Shown piece by piece: positions 1-10,700 of a stretch of 64,000 nucleotides of DNA. The position numbers and the translations under genes were made by a program. A model generated the notes under the pieces. That model searched no databases and had not been told where the DNA came from. It saw only the letters and a list, made by a program, of their open reading frames with translations. Source of the stretch: an uncultured Sphingomonadaceae bacterium (GTDB taxonomy: Bacteria > Pseudomonadota > Alphaproteobacteria > Sphingomonadales > Sphingomonadaceae); the NCBI GenBank assembly GCA_947503245.1, contig CANNCV010000001.1:1487501-1551500 (forward strand). The letters run 5' to 3'. Positions within the stretch are counted from its first letter, which is position 1; the number at the start of each line of letters is the position of its first letter.

Positions 1-1132
1 CTACCCATGGGAATAGAGTACCTTCCTGATATCCTGACCCGCTAAGGAAAAATGGTGTGGCTGAAAGGTCATAGACCGCGCGCACGCCAACTTTGCGTTT
101 CAGCGCTTCGAGACCATTGATCCAAAGCCGTGCGGCTTCTTCATTCTCTGCCGCTTCCTTCTTGTCTTCGCCCGTCAGCTTTTTGGCTTCACTGTCCACC
201 TTGTGTCGATAGCAATGATGCGCCTCATCATTGAGAACATTGACATTTCGAAAGCTAAGCAAGTCACCGCAAGCACGGTCGAGCATCTCGCCTTCACTCT
301 CAGTTGTGCGGATTGGTTGGGGATCGTTACCTTGAAGCAATCCCTTGGCTACTTTGGGAGCCTGCAAGGTCTCGCGATGCTTGAAAGCGTGATAGTTGGT
401 GATAACGATTTCAGCCTTTCGCACTTCACCTATCAACTCTGGTGGAATCAGGTCGCGCGTTTCGTAGTAATTTTCCGGGTCATTGGGCAAAAGTACGCGA
501 AGTCGATCTCGGATCGTTATGCCCGGTGCTACAAGCAAAAATGCGCGACTAAACATTTTTGAACCTTGCTTACGGACCGCGTTTACCGTCTGCCAGGCAA
601 TCAACATCGCCATGACAGTCGTCTTGCCGCTGCCGGTCGCCATTTTCATGGCGAGCCGGAATAGATTAGGGTTGGCTTCCTCGTTTGCCTTTTTCAGTTG
701 GTCCAAAAGACCTTTTGTTGCCGTTCTTCTGGGTGCAACCTCTGTAAGCCAGATAATTGTCTCAACTGCTTCAACCTGACAGAAAAAAGGGCGGATTGCC
801 GAAAATTGATGGTTACGCCAATAATCCAAAAGCCTTTGGGATGCTGGAGTAACTCCCCAATCCGTGGGATTTGGAATTGCCCGCCATGCATCCACATAAT
901 TGCGTATCTCGTTAATCAGGCCGTTTTCGGTATATGTTTCCAAATCAAGCGATGCTTGTGCTGTCGCCGCAGATTTGCGGGACTTCGGGACCGGAACAAC
1001 GAATTTTGAGGTTCGCCGCCCTTCAATCGCTGGTTGGTCCAATGGTTGACCATGATCATCTAGAGGATGATGAAATCGCGGGATATCGTATGGCGAATTC
1101 AGGATAGGCTGTTCGTAAAATGTCCCCGGCAC
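1..1132 (-). CDS. Type III-like restriction endonuclease (Res, DEAD/DEAH helicase), N-terminal part, runs off the left edge
   Basis: The frame is open for about 377 codons and continues beyond base 1, so only the N-terminal part is present. It starts at a GTG (1130-1132) directly after an in-frame TGA, with AGGGG about 8 bases upstream. Seen in the translation: an N-terminal EQPILNSPY segment; a Walker A box ATGSGKTT near residue 160; a DEAH box (NVLNDEAHH) near residue 300; and LSATPFF, the motif III-like helicase signature. These are typical of the restriction (translocase-nuclease) subunit of type III-like systems, which cuts DNA together with a Mod methyltransferase. The C-terminal nuclease domain and any mod gene would lie left of the window. 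It borders degraded mobile-element genes, which fits a defence gene carried in an integrated element (inference). Confidence 0.8.
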   Translation of the reverse strand, partial: MPGTFYEQPILNSPYDIPRFHHPLDDHGQPLDQPAIEGRRTSKFVVPVPKSRKSAATAQASLDLETYTENGLINEIRNYVDAWRAIPNPTDWGVTPASQRLLDYWRNHQFSAIRPFFCQVEAVETIIWLTEVAPRRTATKGLLDQLKKANEEANPNLFRLAMKMATGSGKTTVMAMLIAWQTVNAVRKQGSKMFSRAFLLVAPGITIRDRLRVLLPNDPENYYETRDLIPPELIGEVRKAEIVITNYHAFKHRETLQAPKVAKGLLQGNDPQPIRTTESEGEMLDRACGDLLSFRNVNVLNDEAHHCYRHKVDSEAKKLTGEDKKEAAENEEAARLWINGLEALKRKVGVRAVYDLSATPFFLSGSGYQEGTLFPWV

Positions 1133-1231
1133 TCAATACACCCCTAATTCGCCACACTTAGGGAATGGTATCTATGCTAATATTATCCATTCGTCGATAG
1201 TTCAAATACCACCTCTGAAGATAGTTCCCGA

Positions 1232-1856
1232 TTATTTGGTATTTGTTGCAAGATACTCCACAGTCTTGCTCGTCGCACTGGCTGTCGCAAAAATAATCTT
1301 AGCATCGGCTTTCATCGCAGACAGCCAGTTGTTGATATAACAGGCATGATCCTCTCGCGGTAACGCACTGATCCCGAGATCGGCACATAAGAACGCGCCC
1401 CCAGTTCGGCGGTCAGTTCTTCGATGGCATAGGCATGATCGTGCAATGCATATCCATCAACCTGCGCGACATTAAATACACGCGATGCTCTTGCAATGAA
1501 CAATCGCCGCTCTGATTGATTTTCGCTATTCTCTGTCTCGTCATTTTCAAACTGCTTGTAGAAGACGATAAACGATGATTTTTCATCCTTGCGGACCTGC
1601 GCTCCAGCTTCCTGCCACTGACGATAGGTTCCCCAAAGTCCGTGATTATATTCACCGCTCATTGCTGCGGCCCAAAGTGAGAGAATATTGATTCCCTGAT
1701 AAGGCTTGCTGCTGGAGATATTGATCGGGCGGGTCTAGTTAAAACCCTGCGATGCCAGGGCATTTTAACCTCGCCGGTGCCAACTTCGATGGCAGCGATG
1801 ATCTGGTTGGTGATGGATTGATAAATATCTAGGTGCTGTCTTTTCTTGCGTGTCAT
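1232..1856 (-). pseudogene. Broken ArdC-like antirestriction / ssDNA-binding protein
   Basis: An ArdC-type N-terminal domain is recognisable in pieces. The start (MTRKKRQHLDIYQSITNQII, near 1856) has the usual DIYQ..TNQIIAAIE..TG..MPWHR pattern. After a frame change near 1735-1680, GLWGTYRQWQEAGAQVRK and IVFYKQFE follow. Then SRVFNVAQVDGYA jumps straight to YAIEELTAELGA, so the middle of the protein, including the usual zinc HEATH region, is missing. A further frame change near 1390 is needed to read FLCADLGIS, REDHACYINNWL and the end at 1232. ArdC proteins are carried on conjugative plasmids and elements and protect incoming DNA. At least two frameshifts and an internal deletion make this a pseudogene. 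Confidence 0.75.
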
Positions 1857-2083
1857 TTTTGTTTTCCTTCGCCTTTCATTGAAGACGCAAAGAAATTGGT
1901 CGGTGGCCATGACGGCGGATCAATCAGAGTGAAACGCAGATGAAACCGTCCACACGAGAGTGTCATGCCAACGGAGCGGGCAGACGGTTGAACCGCTGGC
2001 AGAGCCGGTCATCTGAAGCGGCATATTCGAGCAAAGGCACCTGGAGACTGACACGCAATGAGTGCTATCGGATTGCCCTAATC

Positions 2084-3075
2084 CTATCGTAGACTAGCCC
2101 CTGCCGACTTGGTGGCCTTGGCGGTGTCCATGCTCTTGTCCGCAATCGCGGTCTGACGTTCTCCCGCTCTTTCGCAAATGTAAAAACCAGCTTCGCCTTG
2201 TCATTGGTGTAGATCGCGACCGACTGTTTAGCGCCGGATATGGCGACGTAGAAGGATTTCTGGTCGATTAGATTGCTGGCTTTGCTGTCCACATGGACCA
2301 TGACATGATTGGGGGTTCGTCCCTGCGCCGCAAAAGCGGTTTCGACATAGGCATGACGAATACGAGAATTGCGGGTGTTACTAAGATCAAGCGTCTGTGT
2401 TTTGCCGTTTGTCGTTTTGATGACTGCCGTCCGGGCCTCCTGATCAATATTCTTGCCCTCACCGCGCTGGCCGTTGATCCGGTCAAGCTCGCGATCATTG
2501 CGGGAAACATAATCCGGTCGCCGGTTTTGAGTTCGAGTGTTTTGGTCTCAACAGCCTGTGACTTGCTTTTTCCCCATTGTCGCAGTCGCCAGTCAATATT
2601 TCGGCCATCCTCTGACTTAATCGCAGCGGCCGCTTTGTCCGGCTCGATATTTTCGATGGTGTAGTTTTCACCGCGCGATACGCTTTTGCGCGAATAATCC
2701 TTGGTAAATCCGATTATATCGCCCTTGGCATAGCTCGCAACTTTGCGGGCTTCGGCACGGCTCAGTCCCTTGTTGATAAGGCTCTGCGCCTCAATGTCAG
2801 CACCGTAAGCGCACCGGTTTTCGCAAGTTCTTTCCGAACTACATCGATCAGGCTATCCCGACCTTCACGCGATGGCTCGACAACCAATGTTCTGTTTTGT
2901 TCTGCCTTGTCTAACCCCAGTATAGGTCTTTGCTATCGCGGTAAAACGATCTTCGCGCTGTGCAGTTTCAACAATCCTGCCGCCACCGCTATTGATCGCA
3001 GCCACTCCTCTTTTGGCACAATTTGGCTGCTCACCAAAGCGTATGCATGTCCTGAAAAATCCCATAAATCTGTTA
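2084..3075 (-). pseudogene. Degraded MobF-family conjugative relaxase (TraI/TrwC-like), C-terminal helicase part
   Basis: Readable fragments in different minus frames match the ATPase/helicase half of MobF relaxases: TLVVEPSREGRDSLIDVVRK, QSLINKGLSRAEARKVASYA, KGDIIGFTKDYSRKSVSRGE, ELKTGDRIMF, RNDRELDRINGQRG, and a C-terminal block AAQGRTPNHVMVHVD / SFYVAISGAKQSVAIYTND that corresponds to the last helicase motif. Several frameshifts are needed (for example near 2185, 2500, 2680, 2800 and 2900), and the N-terminal relaxase domain with its catalytic tyrosines is absent. In intact elements this enzyme nicks oriT and unwinds the transferred strand. Here it is a relic of a conjugative element, next to the broken ArdC and integrase genes. 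Confidence 0.7.
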
Positions 3076-3150
3076 AAATTGACATGCATTGGCTGTCAGT
3101 GTCTGCCCATGTTCGCGTGCAATCGCAACCTAATGGGGACCATTTGAAAA

Positions 3151-3514
3151 ATGGCTTTTAGGAGTGGCCCCAAACCGATCAAATTGTTCGATGCGCGCGG
3201 CCTGTTCCTTTTGTTGCAGCCTAGTGGCGGCAAGCCATGGCGCTTGAAATACCGGATATTGGGCAAAGAGAAGAAGCTCTCGCTTGTAGTTTACCCCGAT
3301 GTTTTGCTTAAAGAGGCGCGCTAACGGCACGATAAATGGCACACGGTGCCGACCCTGCAAACGTGACAGCAGAGCAGCAAGAGCCGATAAGCGCGGTGCT
3401 GCCAATATGTTAAAGGCCATTGCCGATAAATATATGGAAAAATCCGCAAAACAGGGGCGGGCCATTATCACAACCAAGAAAACCCGCTGGCTGCTATCGT
3501 TTATCCCTTCTTAG
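3151..3514 (+). pseudogene. Broken tyrosine-recombinase integrase, N-terminal fragment (DUF4102-type)
   Basis: From the ATG at 3151 the frame reads MAFRSGPKPIKLFDARGLFL followed by GGKPWRLKYRILGKEKKLSL and YPDVLLKEAR, the usual N-terminal arm-binding domain of P4/prophage-type integrases (KPYKLFDGRGL...W...Y...GKEK..LG.YP..SL..AR). A TAA at 3322-3324 stops it. In another frame further integrase-like sequence follows to 3514 (ADKRGAANMLKAIADKYMEK, TTKKTRWLLSFI), ending where the core-binding domain should begin. No catalytic domain is present. It marks the edge of the decayed integrated element that also holds the ArdC and relaxase remnants; no direct-repeat att site could be identified by eye. 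Confidence 0.7.
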
Positions 3515-3638
3515 CGTAAGGGTATTTAAGCCATGGTGATGTGTTGCGTTATGAGATGTTTGCCAATGTGCAGCGAGGTGTACGTATTGTCGATACTCAC
3601 ATGTACAATGTCTTTTGATCTGTTATTCTGGACCTATA

Positions 3639-4640
3639 ATGGTTCTGGAGAATGCCGTGTATCCTTATGAACTCGCTGACCAAGCGCTTGGAAAGTCGTG
3701 GGAACGGGCTGGGCCGGTTGGCGTAGATATTGATCCATTTTCATTTATTGGGCGCGTGTCGCTTTACAAGGCGCTGATTGATGCGACCAATGTGAATGGC
3801 CTTTTCGGTGAGCGGAATATAACAAACCCGCTTTGGGGTTTGCCTTATCAACTGCAATGGCAAAAGGATAGCGGCCGGCTCTCAGAGCGGGATATCCCTA
3901 GGAAGCACGGAGCGGAAGGCGAGCAGTCTGATCGTATCGATCCAAACTCGCCATGGAGCTATGGCAATTTCTCGCTATGTGTCATCCCCTATATGGGAGC
4001 CATTTTGGCAGACCTTGTTCCGGATGCCCATATACTTCCCGCTAAAGAGGATAGTATTTTCGCGCATTCATACGGCGTGGATAGTGCGAGCAGAATTGTG
4101 CCGACGCGACTGATCCCGGCTGTTGAAGACTGGCGGGCATATTTTGCGTTGGTGTCCAAGATGCAACCCGGCGATGATGATGAACCATTGCGCCTGATGC
4201 TATGGAAAGCGCATAAAACCAGCCTAGATGCCGTCACTGAAGCTTTGGCAGAGGTAGATCAATTGCTTTACAGCACCACCGAGCGTAAATTTCTCGCTGG
4301 CTGGTGCCGCATGGTTGATTTGCTGGCGGCTAGTGCGTGGCGCACCGACCATGATGCTATCATTAAAGGCGGCATTGATGTTTTGCCGGACCGCCCGTTG
4401 CAAGCGGATGATGTCACCAATGACTATAGTGCCTTTCATGATGATGCCAAAAGCAATGTTAAGGCGGTGCTTGAACTGGCCGATATGCCAGAGCGCAATA
4501 TGCATATCACTTTGTGGTTTTGGCGGCGCATGATGCGAACACGCGGAGCGCGGGACCGTGCAGAGGAAATCTTGCATATATTGTTGAGCAAGGATTCCTC
4601 TGGAATGGAGAAGCTAAAGCTTTTGCGCCTTTTGTTATAA
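3639..4640 (+). CDS. LEG1-like protein (liver-enriched gene 1 / DUF781 family)
   Basis: A 333-residue product is predicted from the ATG at 3639; a TTG eight codons upstream is less likely. The first 90 residues resemble vertebrate LEG1: a DPFSFIGRVSLYKALID segment, then NPLWGLPYQLQWQKDSGRL (compare the family's N-I-LWGLPLQ-GWQ--SGRL), then SPWSYGNFSLCVIPYMGAIL where LEG1 proteins have a W-rich NYFLS-IPFLAA block. The C-terminal half is rich in helix-forming and charged residues, with WRRMMRTRGARDRAEE near the end. No signal peptide is evident, whereas animal LEG1 proteins are secreted. The molecular function of the family is not established. The gene stands alone between mobile-element debris and the convergent CHAT gene. 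The assignment is from recalled family motifs, not a search. Confidence 0.6.
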   Translation: MVLENAVYPYELADQALGKSWERAGPVGVDIDPFSFIGRVSLYKALIDATNVNGLFGERNITNPLWGLPYQLQWQKDSGRLSERDIPRKHGAEGEQSDRIDPNSPWSYGNFSLCVIPYMGAILADLVPDAHILPAKEDSIFAHSYGVDSASRIVPTRLIPAVEDWRAYFALVSKMQPGDDDEPLRLMLWKAHKTSLDAVTEALAEVDQLLYSTTERKFLAGWCRMVDLLAASAWRTDHDAIIKGGIDVLPDRPLQADDVTNDYSAFHDDAKSNVKAVLELADMPERNMHITLWFWRRMMRTRGARDRAEEILHILLSKDSSGMEKLKLLRLLL

Positions 4641-4696
4641 TGTCGCGGGTATCAGCGTCGAGATGATGCAAATATATGCATTCGGCTATATGCTAT

Positions 4697-7600
4697 TTAC
4701 CCATCAGGCAACAGCTGCTTTGCGCCATCGCCAAGGATGATGAATGCTGCCCAATAATAAGGGTGAGAGGTGAGGGGATCGTCCATCAGCTCTTCCTGTG
4801 CTGCTCTGAGTGAGCTGCCCAACGAAACATTACTCTCTGCTTTGAACATACCGCCGATTAAGCGCTGGGTCGCGTCATAGTCATCTGGAACCGGCCAGTG
4901 GCTAGCGACCACAGAACGTGCGCCAGCGCCCACAAAGGCACGTACAAGCCCGTCCAGTGCATAATCACCGCCTGTTGTAATACCAGCTTCCAAAGATGCT
5001 GCAGCGCTGGCTGTGCCCGCCGTGTCGCAGGCTGACAATATGACAACATCGGCATTAAGCCGCAGATCAAAAATTTCCTGAAAGTTCAGAAGTCCGTCAG
5101 AACCTTCGCCGCCAAAAGAGGTAACCAAAGCCGGGCGCGCTGTGCATTCGGGGCGTGGCGCTGTTACCAAGCCATGGGTTGCGAAATGGATGATCCGATA
5201 GTCGGAAAGGTCATCGCGCTGTAATAAGGCGCTGTCTGAGAACTGACCTTTTGTAAGTACGTTGGAGCGTGATTGGCCGACAATATTGCTCGCCAAAAAG
5301 AGTTCGGCAGACGAGATGGGCGCTTGCCATGTGCCTATGCCCCATTGGCACTGCGCATCCGCATTGGCATTTCTGGGCAGAGCATAATCTGGCCGTGTAG
5401 AGACCGTCTCATTTTCTCCAAGACCCAAATAGGCATATTTGCCTTGTGATGGGGCGATATTGCGCACATCAACAAAAGAGCGCGGCGACACGGCAATGGA
5501 AATATCTCGCCCACGTCCGAACCATTTTATACCCGTGAAATCAAAGAGATCAGCATCAATATCATAAGATGTTTCGATATAATTATCGACGCCATCTTGC
5601 TCCGCAATCAGCAAATAGGGCGGCAGTTTCAGCAAGGGACCGTCAGGTTCATAAACCAGATGATCGACATCGGCTAAAGCGCCTTCAAATGGGGTGAAGA
5701 GGCTTTTGTAAAGGGCCCGTGCAGTAGTGACATCAAAGGGGTAGGTGACTGGACGGCCATCCTCCAAAGTTACAATCGTTTCGCGCAAGGCTGTCACTGA
5801 TCGCTCAATCTGTGTTCGGCTATCGGCGATTTTTGCGCTTTGCACATTTTGCGGAGTGATCAAGATGCTATAAACATCTTCGCCGACAATATTGACTTTG
5901 TAATAGGCTTCACCCGGTTTCAGCAGAGATTGCATTTCTTCAAGAGTGACCGTTTGCGGGGCCAAAACCCGGTAGCGTGAAAACTCGCTAAGGCGTGACT
6001 GCAAACGTGTCTGATCTGCTTCTAGGGCACGCAGAGCGTCGCGTGTTTCCAGCAGTTTTTGCTGTCCAGCCTCTGTCAGTGCGCTGGCAGCTTCCAGTTT
6101 CGCGATTTCTGAGCGTGTGCGGGCAATGGACCGGGTTCGTGTTACGGAGAGGCGGAACAGCGCTGATGCTTCGCTATTGCCTTCTGAAAGCTCGCGGGCC
6201 AGCACGGCTTGAGTTTGCGCAACGCCTGGTCTTTGTAAGGCTTGCGATGCCAAAAACATGGCTTTGGCTGTTTCCTGGTCGCCTGTAGGTTGCGCAACTA
6301 GCAGATCAAAATAGGGGCCAAGGAGATCACGCATGATAACCGCGGCACCCGGCACAGACTGGCTTTGCTGAACAACATCGGCATAAAGAGCAAGCGCTTG
6401 CTCCACATTGCCAAAACGTCCTTCAAAGGCGGCTATACGCGCCTGTGATGCCAATAGGGCAGGGGATTGCGGATGCTCCTGAGCAAAGATAAGTGATGCG
6501 CCATTATAATATCTGCGTGCAGCATCAACCTCGCCCAAGGCTTCGGAAATGATGGCCAATTCTGATTGGATGTCTGATCGCAGCCAAGCGGTGGAGGTAA
6601 CTTGACCATTGCGGACATTGCTGAGAATGTTCAGTGCTTGTAATTGGGCCGAGCGTGCATTGCTAAGGTCGCCTTTCAAACGCAATGCAACACCACGCAG
6701 CTGTAATGCTTGACCATCGAGTATCTGGCCGCGTTCAATATTGGTCAAGCCACTGTCAATCGCGCCCACACGGCGCAAATTCCTGTTCTCGCGGTTAATC
6801 TGTTCAGCAAGCTGTGATGTAATTTGCCCATTGGCAATTTCGCTTTGGTCTATACCTTCACCCAAGGCAGCGACGGATATTTCAGATGCTTTCAGTGCAG
6901 CATCGGCCTTTTGCTGGTTCAGCAGATCGATAACGCGAAAATTACGGATCAGTCTTTGCGTCGTTCCATCACGAGCCGCAACGATGCGATCAGCGCGGGC
7001 AAATAAGGATTGTGCTGCGGCAAAATTGCCCAGATTAGACTGTTGCAATCCTTCATTGGCGAGGAATTCTGCCGTCCTGTCCGAACCAGCGCCGTTGCGG
7101 GTCGATAAGGTGCCAAAAAATTCCGCTGCTTCGGCATAGCTTCCGCGGTGATTACGGGTATATGCCTCGGCCCGTGCGCCCTCTATATCAAGTGAACCAG
7201 CCTGTATGCGGGCAAAGGCCGCCGGATCGCTGACCTGTGTGGTTGCAACTTCTACGGTGCCGCTAACCGGTTCATCGGTGACCAGAGCGGCCAGACCCAG
7301 CCGCAATGCGCTATCATAGCCTGCCAAACCCTCTGCAAGATAGGTGACATCGCCTTTGGTCAATGCGTAAATACGATATTCAACACCATTGGCATCGTCG
7401 GCGCACAAAAGGCGGTCCACATTACCGATATTATTGATCTGACCCATGCCTTCGTCACGGCATTCCAGTGTCTCGCGGCCCTTAAAGACGATGTCTGTGA
7501 CATCACCCTGTACATCGCGCACCGCCAATAATGTGCCGACACTGCTGGCCGCATCGCGGCAAACGATGCGATAACCGCGATCAAAAATACCAGATAAGCC

Positions 7601-7780
7601 GGGCAGGTTGGGAGTATTTTGCGCGGTACATAATACGCCTGACGAACCTATGCGAAAGCTGTTCTTTACAGAAAGCGGCAGATCTTTTGCTGAGAGTGCA
7701 TAAGGTGTCATAGCCATTGGCAATGCCGCCAATAGCATCGCCGTAGTGCGCAATGAGCACATTATATTTTTACGGCTCAT
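4697..7780 (-). CDS. Exported TPR-CHAT domain protein (putative caspase-like protease)
   Basis: 1027 residues. A hydrophobic N-terminal segment (about residues 8-31, ending ALSAKD) looks like a Sec signal peptide. The middle (about 190-600) is alanine/glutamine-rich helical sequence of tetratricopeptide type. From about residue 640 to the end is a CHAT domain with HFATHG (His869) and ILSACDTAGT (Cys918), the caspase-like dyad, followed by GLVRAFVGAGARSVVASHWPV and the terminal YYWAAFIILGDG block typical of CHAT proteins. CHAT domains are clan CD cysteine peptidases related to caspases and separase. It is the last gene of an operon: its ATG overlaps the tpsA stop (ATGA). Export plus this linkage suggests it acts on, or with, the TpsA exoprotein at the periplasmic or surface side (inference). 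The substrate is unknown. Confidence 0.85.
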   Translation of the reverse strand: MSRKNIMCSLRTTAMLLAALPMAMTPYALSAKDLPLSVKNSFRIGSSGVLCTAQNTPNLPGLSGIFDRGYRIVCRDAASSVGTLLAVRDVQGDVTDIVFKGRETLECRDEGMGQINNIGNVDRLLCADDANGVEYRIYALTKGDVTYLAEGLAGYDSALRLGLAALVTDEPVSGTVEVATTQVSDPAAFARIQAGSLDIEGARAEAYTRNHRGSYAEAAEFFGTLSTRNGAGSDRTAEFLANEGLQQSNLGNFAAAQSLFARADRIVAARDGTTQRLIRNFRVIDLLNQQKADAALKASEISVAALGEGIDQSEIANGQITSQLAEQINRENRNLRRVGAIDSGLTNIERGQILDGQALQLRGVALRLKGDLSNARSAQLQALNILSNVRNGQVTSTAWLRSDIQSELAIISEALGEVDAARRYYNGASLIFAQEHPQSPALLASQARIAAFEGRFGNVEQALALYADVVQQSQSVPGAAVIMRDLLGPYFDLLVAQPTGDQETAKAMFLASQALQRPGVAQTQAVLARELSEGNSEASALFRLSVTRTRSIARTRSEIAKLEAASALTEAGQQKLLETRDALRALEADQTRLQSRLSEFSRYRVLAPQTVTLEEMQSLLKPGEAYYKVNIVGEDVYSILITPQNVQSAKIADSRTQIERSVTALRETIVTLEDGRPVTYPFDVTTARALYKSLFTPFEGALADVDHLVYEPDGPLLKLPPYLLIAEQDGVDNYIETSYDIDADLFDFTGIKWFGRGRDISIAVSPRSFVDVRNIAPSQGKYAYLGLGENETVSTRPDYALPRNANADAQCQWGIGTWQAPISSAELFLASNIVGQSRSNVLTKGQFSDSALLQRDDLSDYRIIHFATHGLVTAPRPECTARPALVTSFGGEGSDGLLNFQEIFDLRLNADVVILSACDTAGTASAAASLEAGITTGGDYALDGLVRAFVGAGARSVVASHWPVPDDYDATQRLIGGMFKAESNVSLGSSLRAAQEELMDDPLTSHPYYWAAFIILGDGAKQLLPDG

Positions 7781-10700
7781 TGTGATGCTCCTGTGTCGAT
7801 ATCAGCATCTGTTGCCAGCGGGTCCTGAACATTGGATGATGAAACGGGTGCACCCATCAAATTAGGGTTGCCGCCGCTGGTTACCGGTTCACTGATTGGG
7901 CCTGAATTGGTTAGCGCGCGGGTGTTGATGATGGAGACAGGTCGCGAAATAGGACTTTTGGATGTCGCTTTTTCTTCGGCTTGCTCCTCTTCTTCGGCGC
8001 TGCTTTCCTCGGCCTGATCTTCCTCTTCGGTCAGCGGCTCTTCATCCTGCACGCCCTCTTCTGTTTCTGCTGTGTCCTGATTGTTATTGTCCTGCTGCGT
8101 ATCGCGAACATTTGTTGTAATCACATCTTCCTCACCGCCGTCTGACGCGCCGCCATCAGGTAAACCAGCATCAGGATCAGGCCCTGCAGCGGGCGGAGTT
8201 GGCGGGAGTGGCGGTGCGCAACTGGCCGCTGTCAATGCGCAGCCATTCACACTGGATGTTTCAGTGAAGCCCGCTGGCGTGGTTGTGAAGATAGTATCAC
8301 GAACATCTTCACCAGTGACCAACGTGTCATCTGCATTCACGGTCATGCCATGAATGACCAAATCGAGCAGCATTCCGGTTCCGCCAGTCGGGTTAATGGT
8401 AATACCGCCAGTATCAGCAAAAAATCCGCCGATCGTGCCATTGCTCCCACTGTTTTGGATAAGCAATGTTTCTTCAGCATTAAAAATAATGCTGCCGGCC
8501 TGAATGGTGCCATCGGGGTTGGGGCCGGGTGTGGCTTGAGCGAGCAGGTCATCACGACCGGCAAAGAACGGGTCTAATGCGAGTTGATCCAGCAAGGCTG
8601 TACTGCCGATATGAATATTACGACCGAAAAGACTTAGCGTGCCGCCTGGTGAACTGCCTTCCAGCACGAGACTGCCGGAATCTGTCGCAATTTCAATCAA
8701 TGGTGCCGCAAAAATAATCTCGTTCGTTATTTCCAGGCCTGTGATATTCAGCGTGCCTGCTACCCGAACTGTATCCATGCTCTCGATAGAGAATATAGCA
8801 TCTGTGCCGACAAGGTTACTATCCGGCGCAGTGCCTGCGGTTAAGCGCAGATCACCCACGACTAGTCCGCCAATATTGACTGCGCTGATGCTGATATCTG
8901 ATGATTGTAGCCTGAGCGCTTCGGCTGCGTCGAGAATATAACCGCCGATCGCGGCTCCTGCATTTGTTGCATCACCGTCGCCAATAAAGGTGCCGTTCGC
9001 ATTGGTGCTGACAAGGGTGAGTGTATCTGTATCCTGATTACCCAAGGTTGCTGAGGCTCCAAGATTGATGTCATTGGAGAAGACCATGATTGATGGCGCA
9101 ATGACAGCGTTAAGGAAGCTTGCCAGTCCGCCTGTATCAACCTGAAGCATATTAGAAAGTGTGATTGTTTGATTGGCCAGAAGACCGCCCGTTGATGCGG
9201 CGAGCAAATTAGCGCCGCTGATTGTGCCATTAAAGGTGATAGAGCCGTTCACCATTGTTGGGCTGACATTAAATATGGGCGTTGGGTCAAAATCTGGACC
9301 GGCCAGACTGGCCAGACTGACATCGCCAATATAGATAAAATTGTCAGGATTTAATCCGGCGGAGATACTGCCCAAGCTGACACTGCCGCCTGACAAGACG
9401 AGCAAATCGCGACCGGCAGTGATATTGCCAGTGCTAATATCGCCAGCCATAGTCATAAGCCCGATACGCTCATCAGAACTGAGGCTACCGGTAACGATTC
9501 CTGTGCCCGCCGTAAGACCGAGGCCGAAGTTTTCGCCGGGGTTTATAAGCCCAGTGGATCCGATACGTCCGGTAGTTAGTAATCCGCCCGCTTCAATGGC
9601 AACACCGCCATTGGCCTCAACCGCATCAAGCGTCACATTGCCGCCGCCAACAATCTCTACGTTACCGGCAATGTCGATCAAACCGCTATTTACATTTTGC
9701 GCAGCGTCAATGGCAATCGATCCGCCAATGACTCTTTCAATATCAATATTGCCATTGGCAGATGTCAATGCGGTCGATGTATCGCCTGCATTGATAAGGC
9801 CAGTCGCAATATCGGATGCAGCCAGAACATCAATTGTGTTGCCTGCCTGAACGTCCTGCAGGACGACACCAGCATTTAAGGAGTTGATGCTGATAGATAT
9901 AGTGGCGTCCAAATCACCAAGATTTATGCCATTATCGGCGGTTGCCATAATCATGCTGGCACCTGTTATGGAACCGGTATTGATCGAACCATTTACGGCG
10001 CTGATAATCGCATTACCGGTTGATGACAGATTGCCAGCCGCAATATCACCATCCGCGGTATTGAGCATGATATCAAAACCAGAACTGATATTGCCGGTGT
10101 TGATTGCCCCCAAAGCGGAGTTGAGATCAACAATGCCATTGGCTGTAGTGATGGCACCGGTGGTTATGGACCCGCTGCCCTGAGTGGCGATAGTTACGCC
10201 ATTCACTCCATCAAGCGCGCCAGTAGCAATATTACCGTCCGTTGCCAAAAGGTTGATCGCGTCGTTGCTGGTAGCATCCTGTAAGAGGATGTTGCCTGTA
10301 GCGTTCAGCAAGAGTGTATTTTGTGTAACCAGATTGGTGGACAAAATAATATCTTGGCCAGATACAAATGTAGCGTTGCCAATGACCGACAGTGTACCAG
10401 GTGCCACCGGATCAGTTCCGGTGACATTGGATACAAAATTGGCGGCATCAATAAGCAGATTGCCATTAACAGTTATGATGCCGCTATCGGTTACGATAGC
10501 CAAAGGAGCATCGACAAACATATTGACATCATTATTGAAAGTGATGTTGGAATCTACGGCAGATAATACGCTTGTACCAATAGCTGTGCCGCCAACTGTG
10601 CCATTTGTCTGCGCAATAAATTGATCCAAAGTCACATCGCTCTGTATGACATCGATGATTGTGGCACCTGCATTGCCTATGCCAGCAATATTGCCCGTGC

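Noticed and set aside
203-779. Plus-strand open frames at the left edge
   Set aside because: They are antisense to the restriction endonuclease, whose Walker A, DEAH and SATP motifs read clearly on the minus strand.
3130-3477. 115-codon minus-strand frame over the integrase fragment
   Set aside because: The plus strand reads as integrase N-terminal sequence; the minus frame has no recognisable features.
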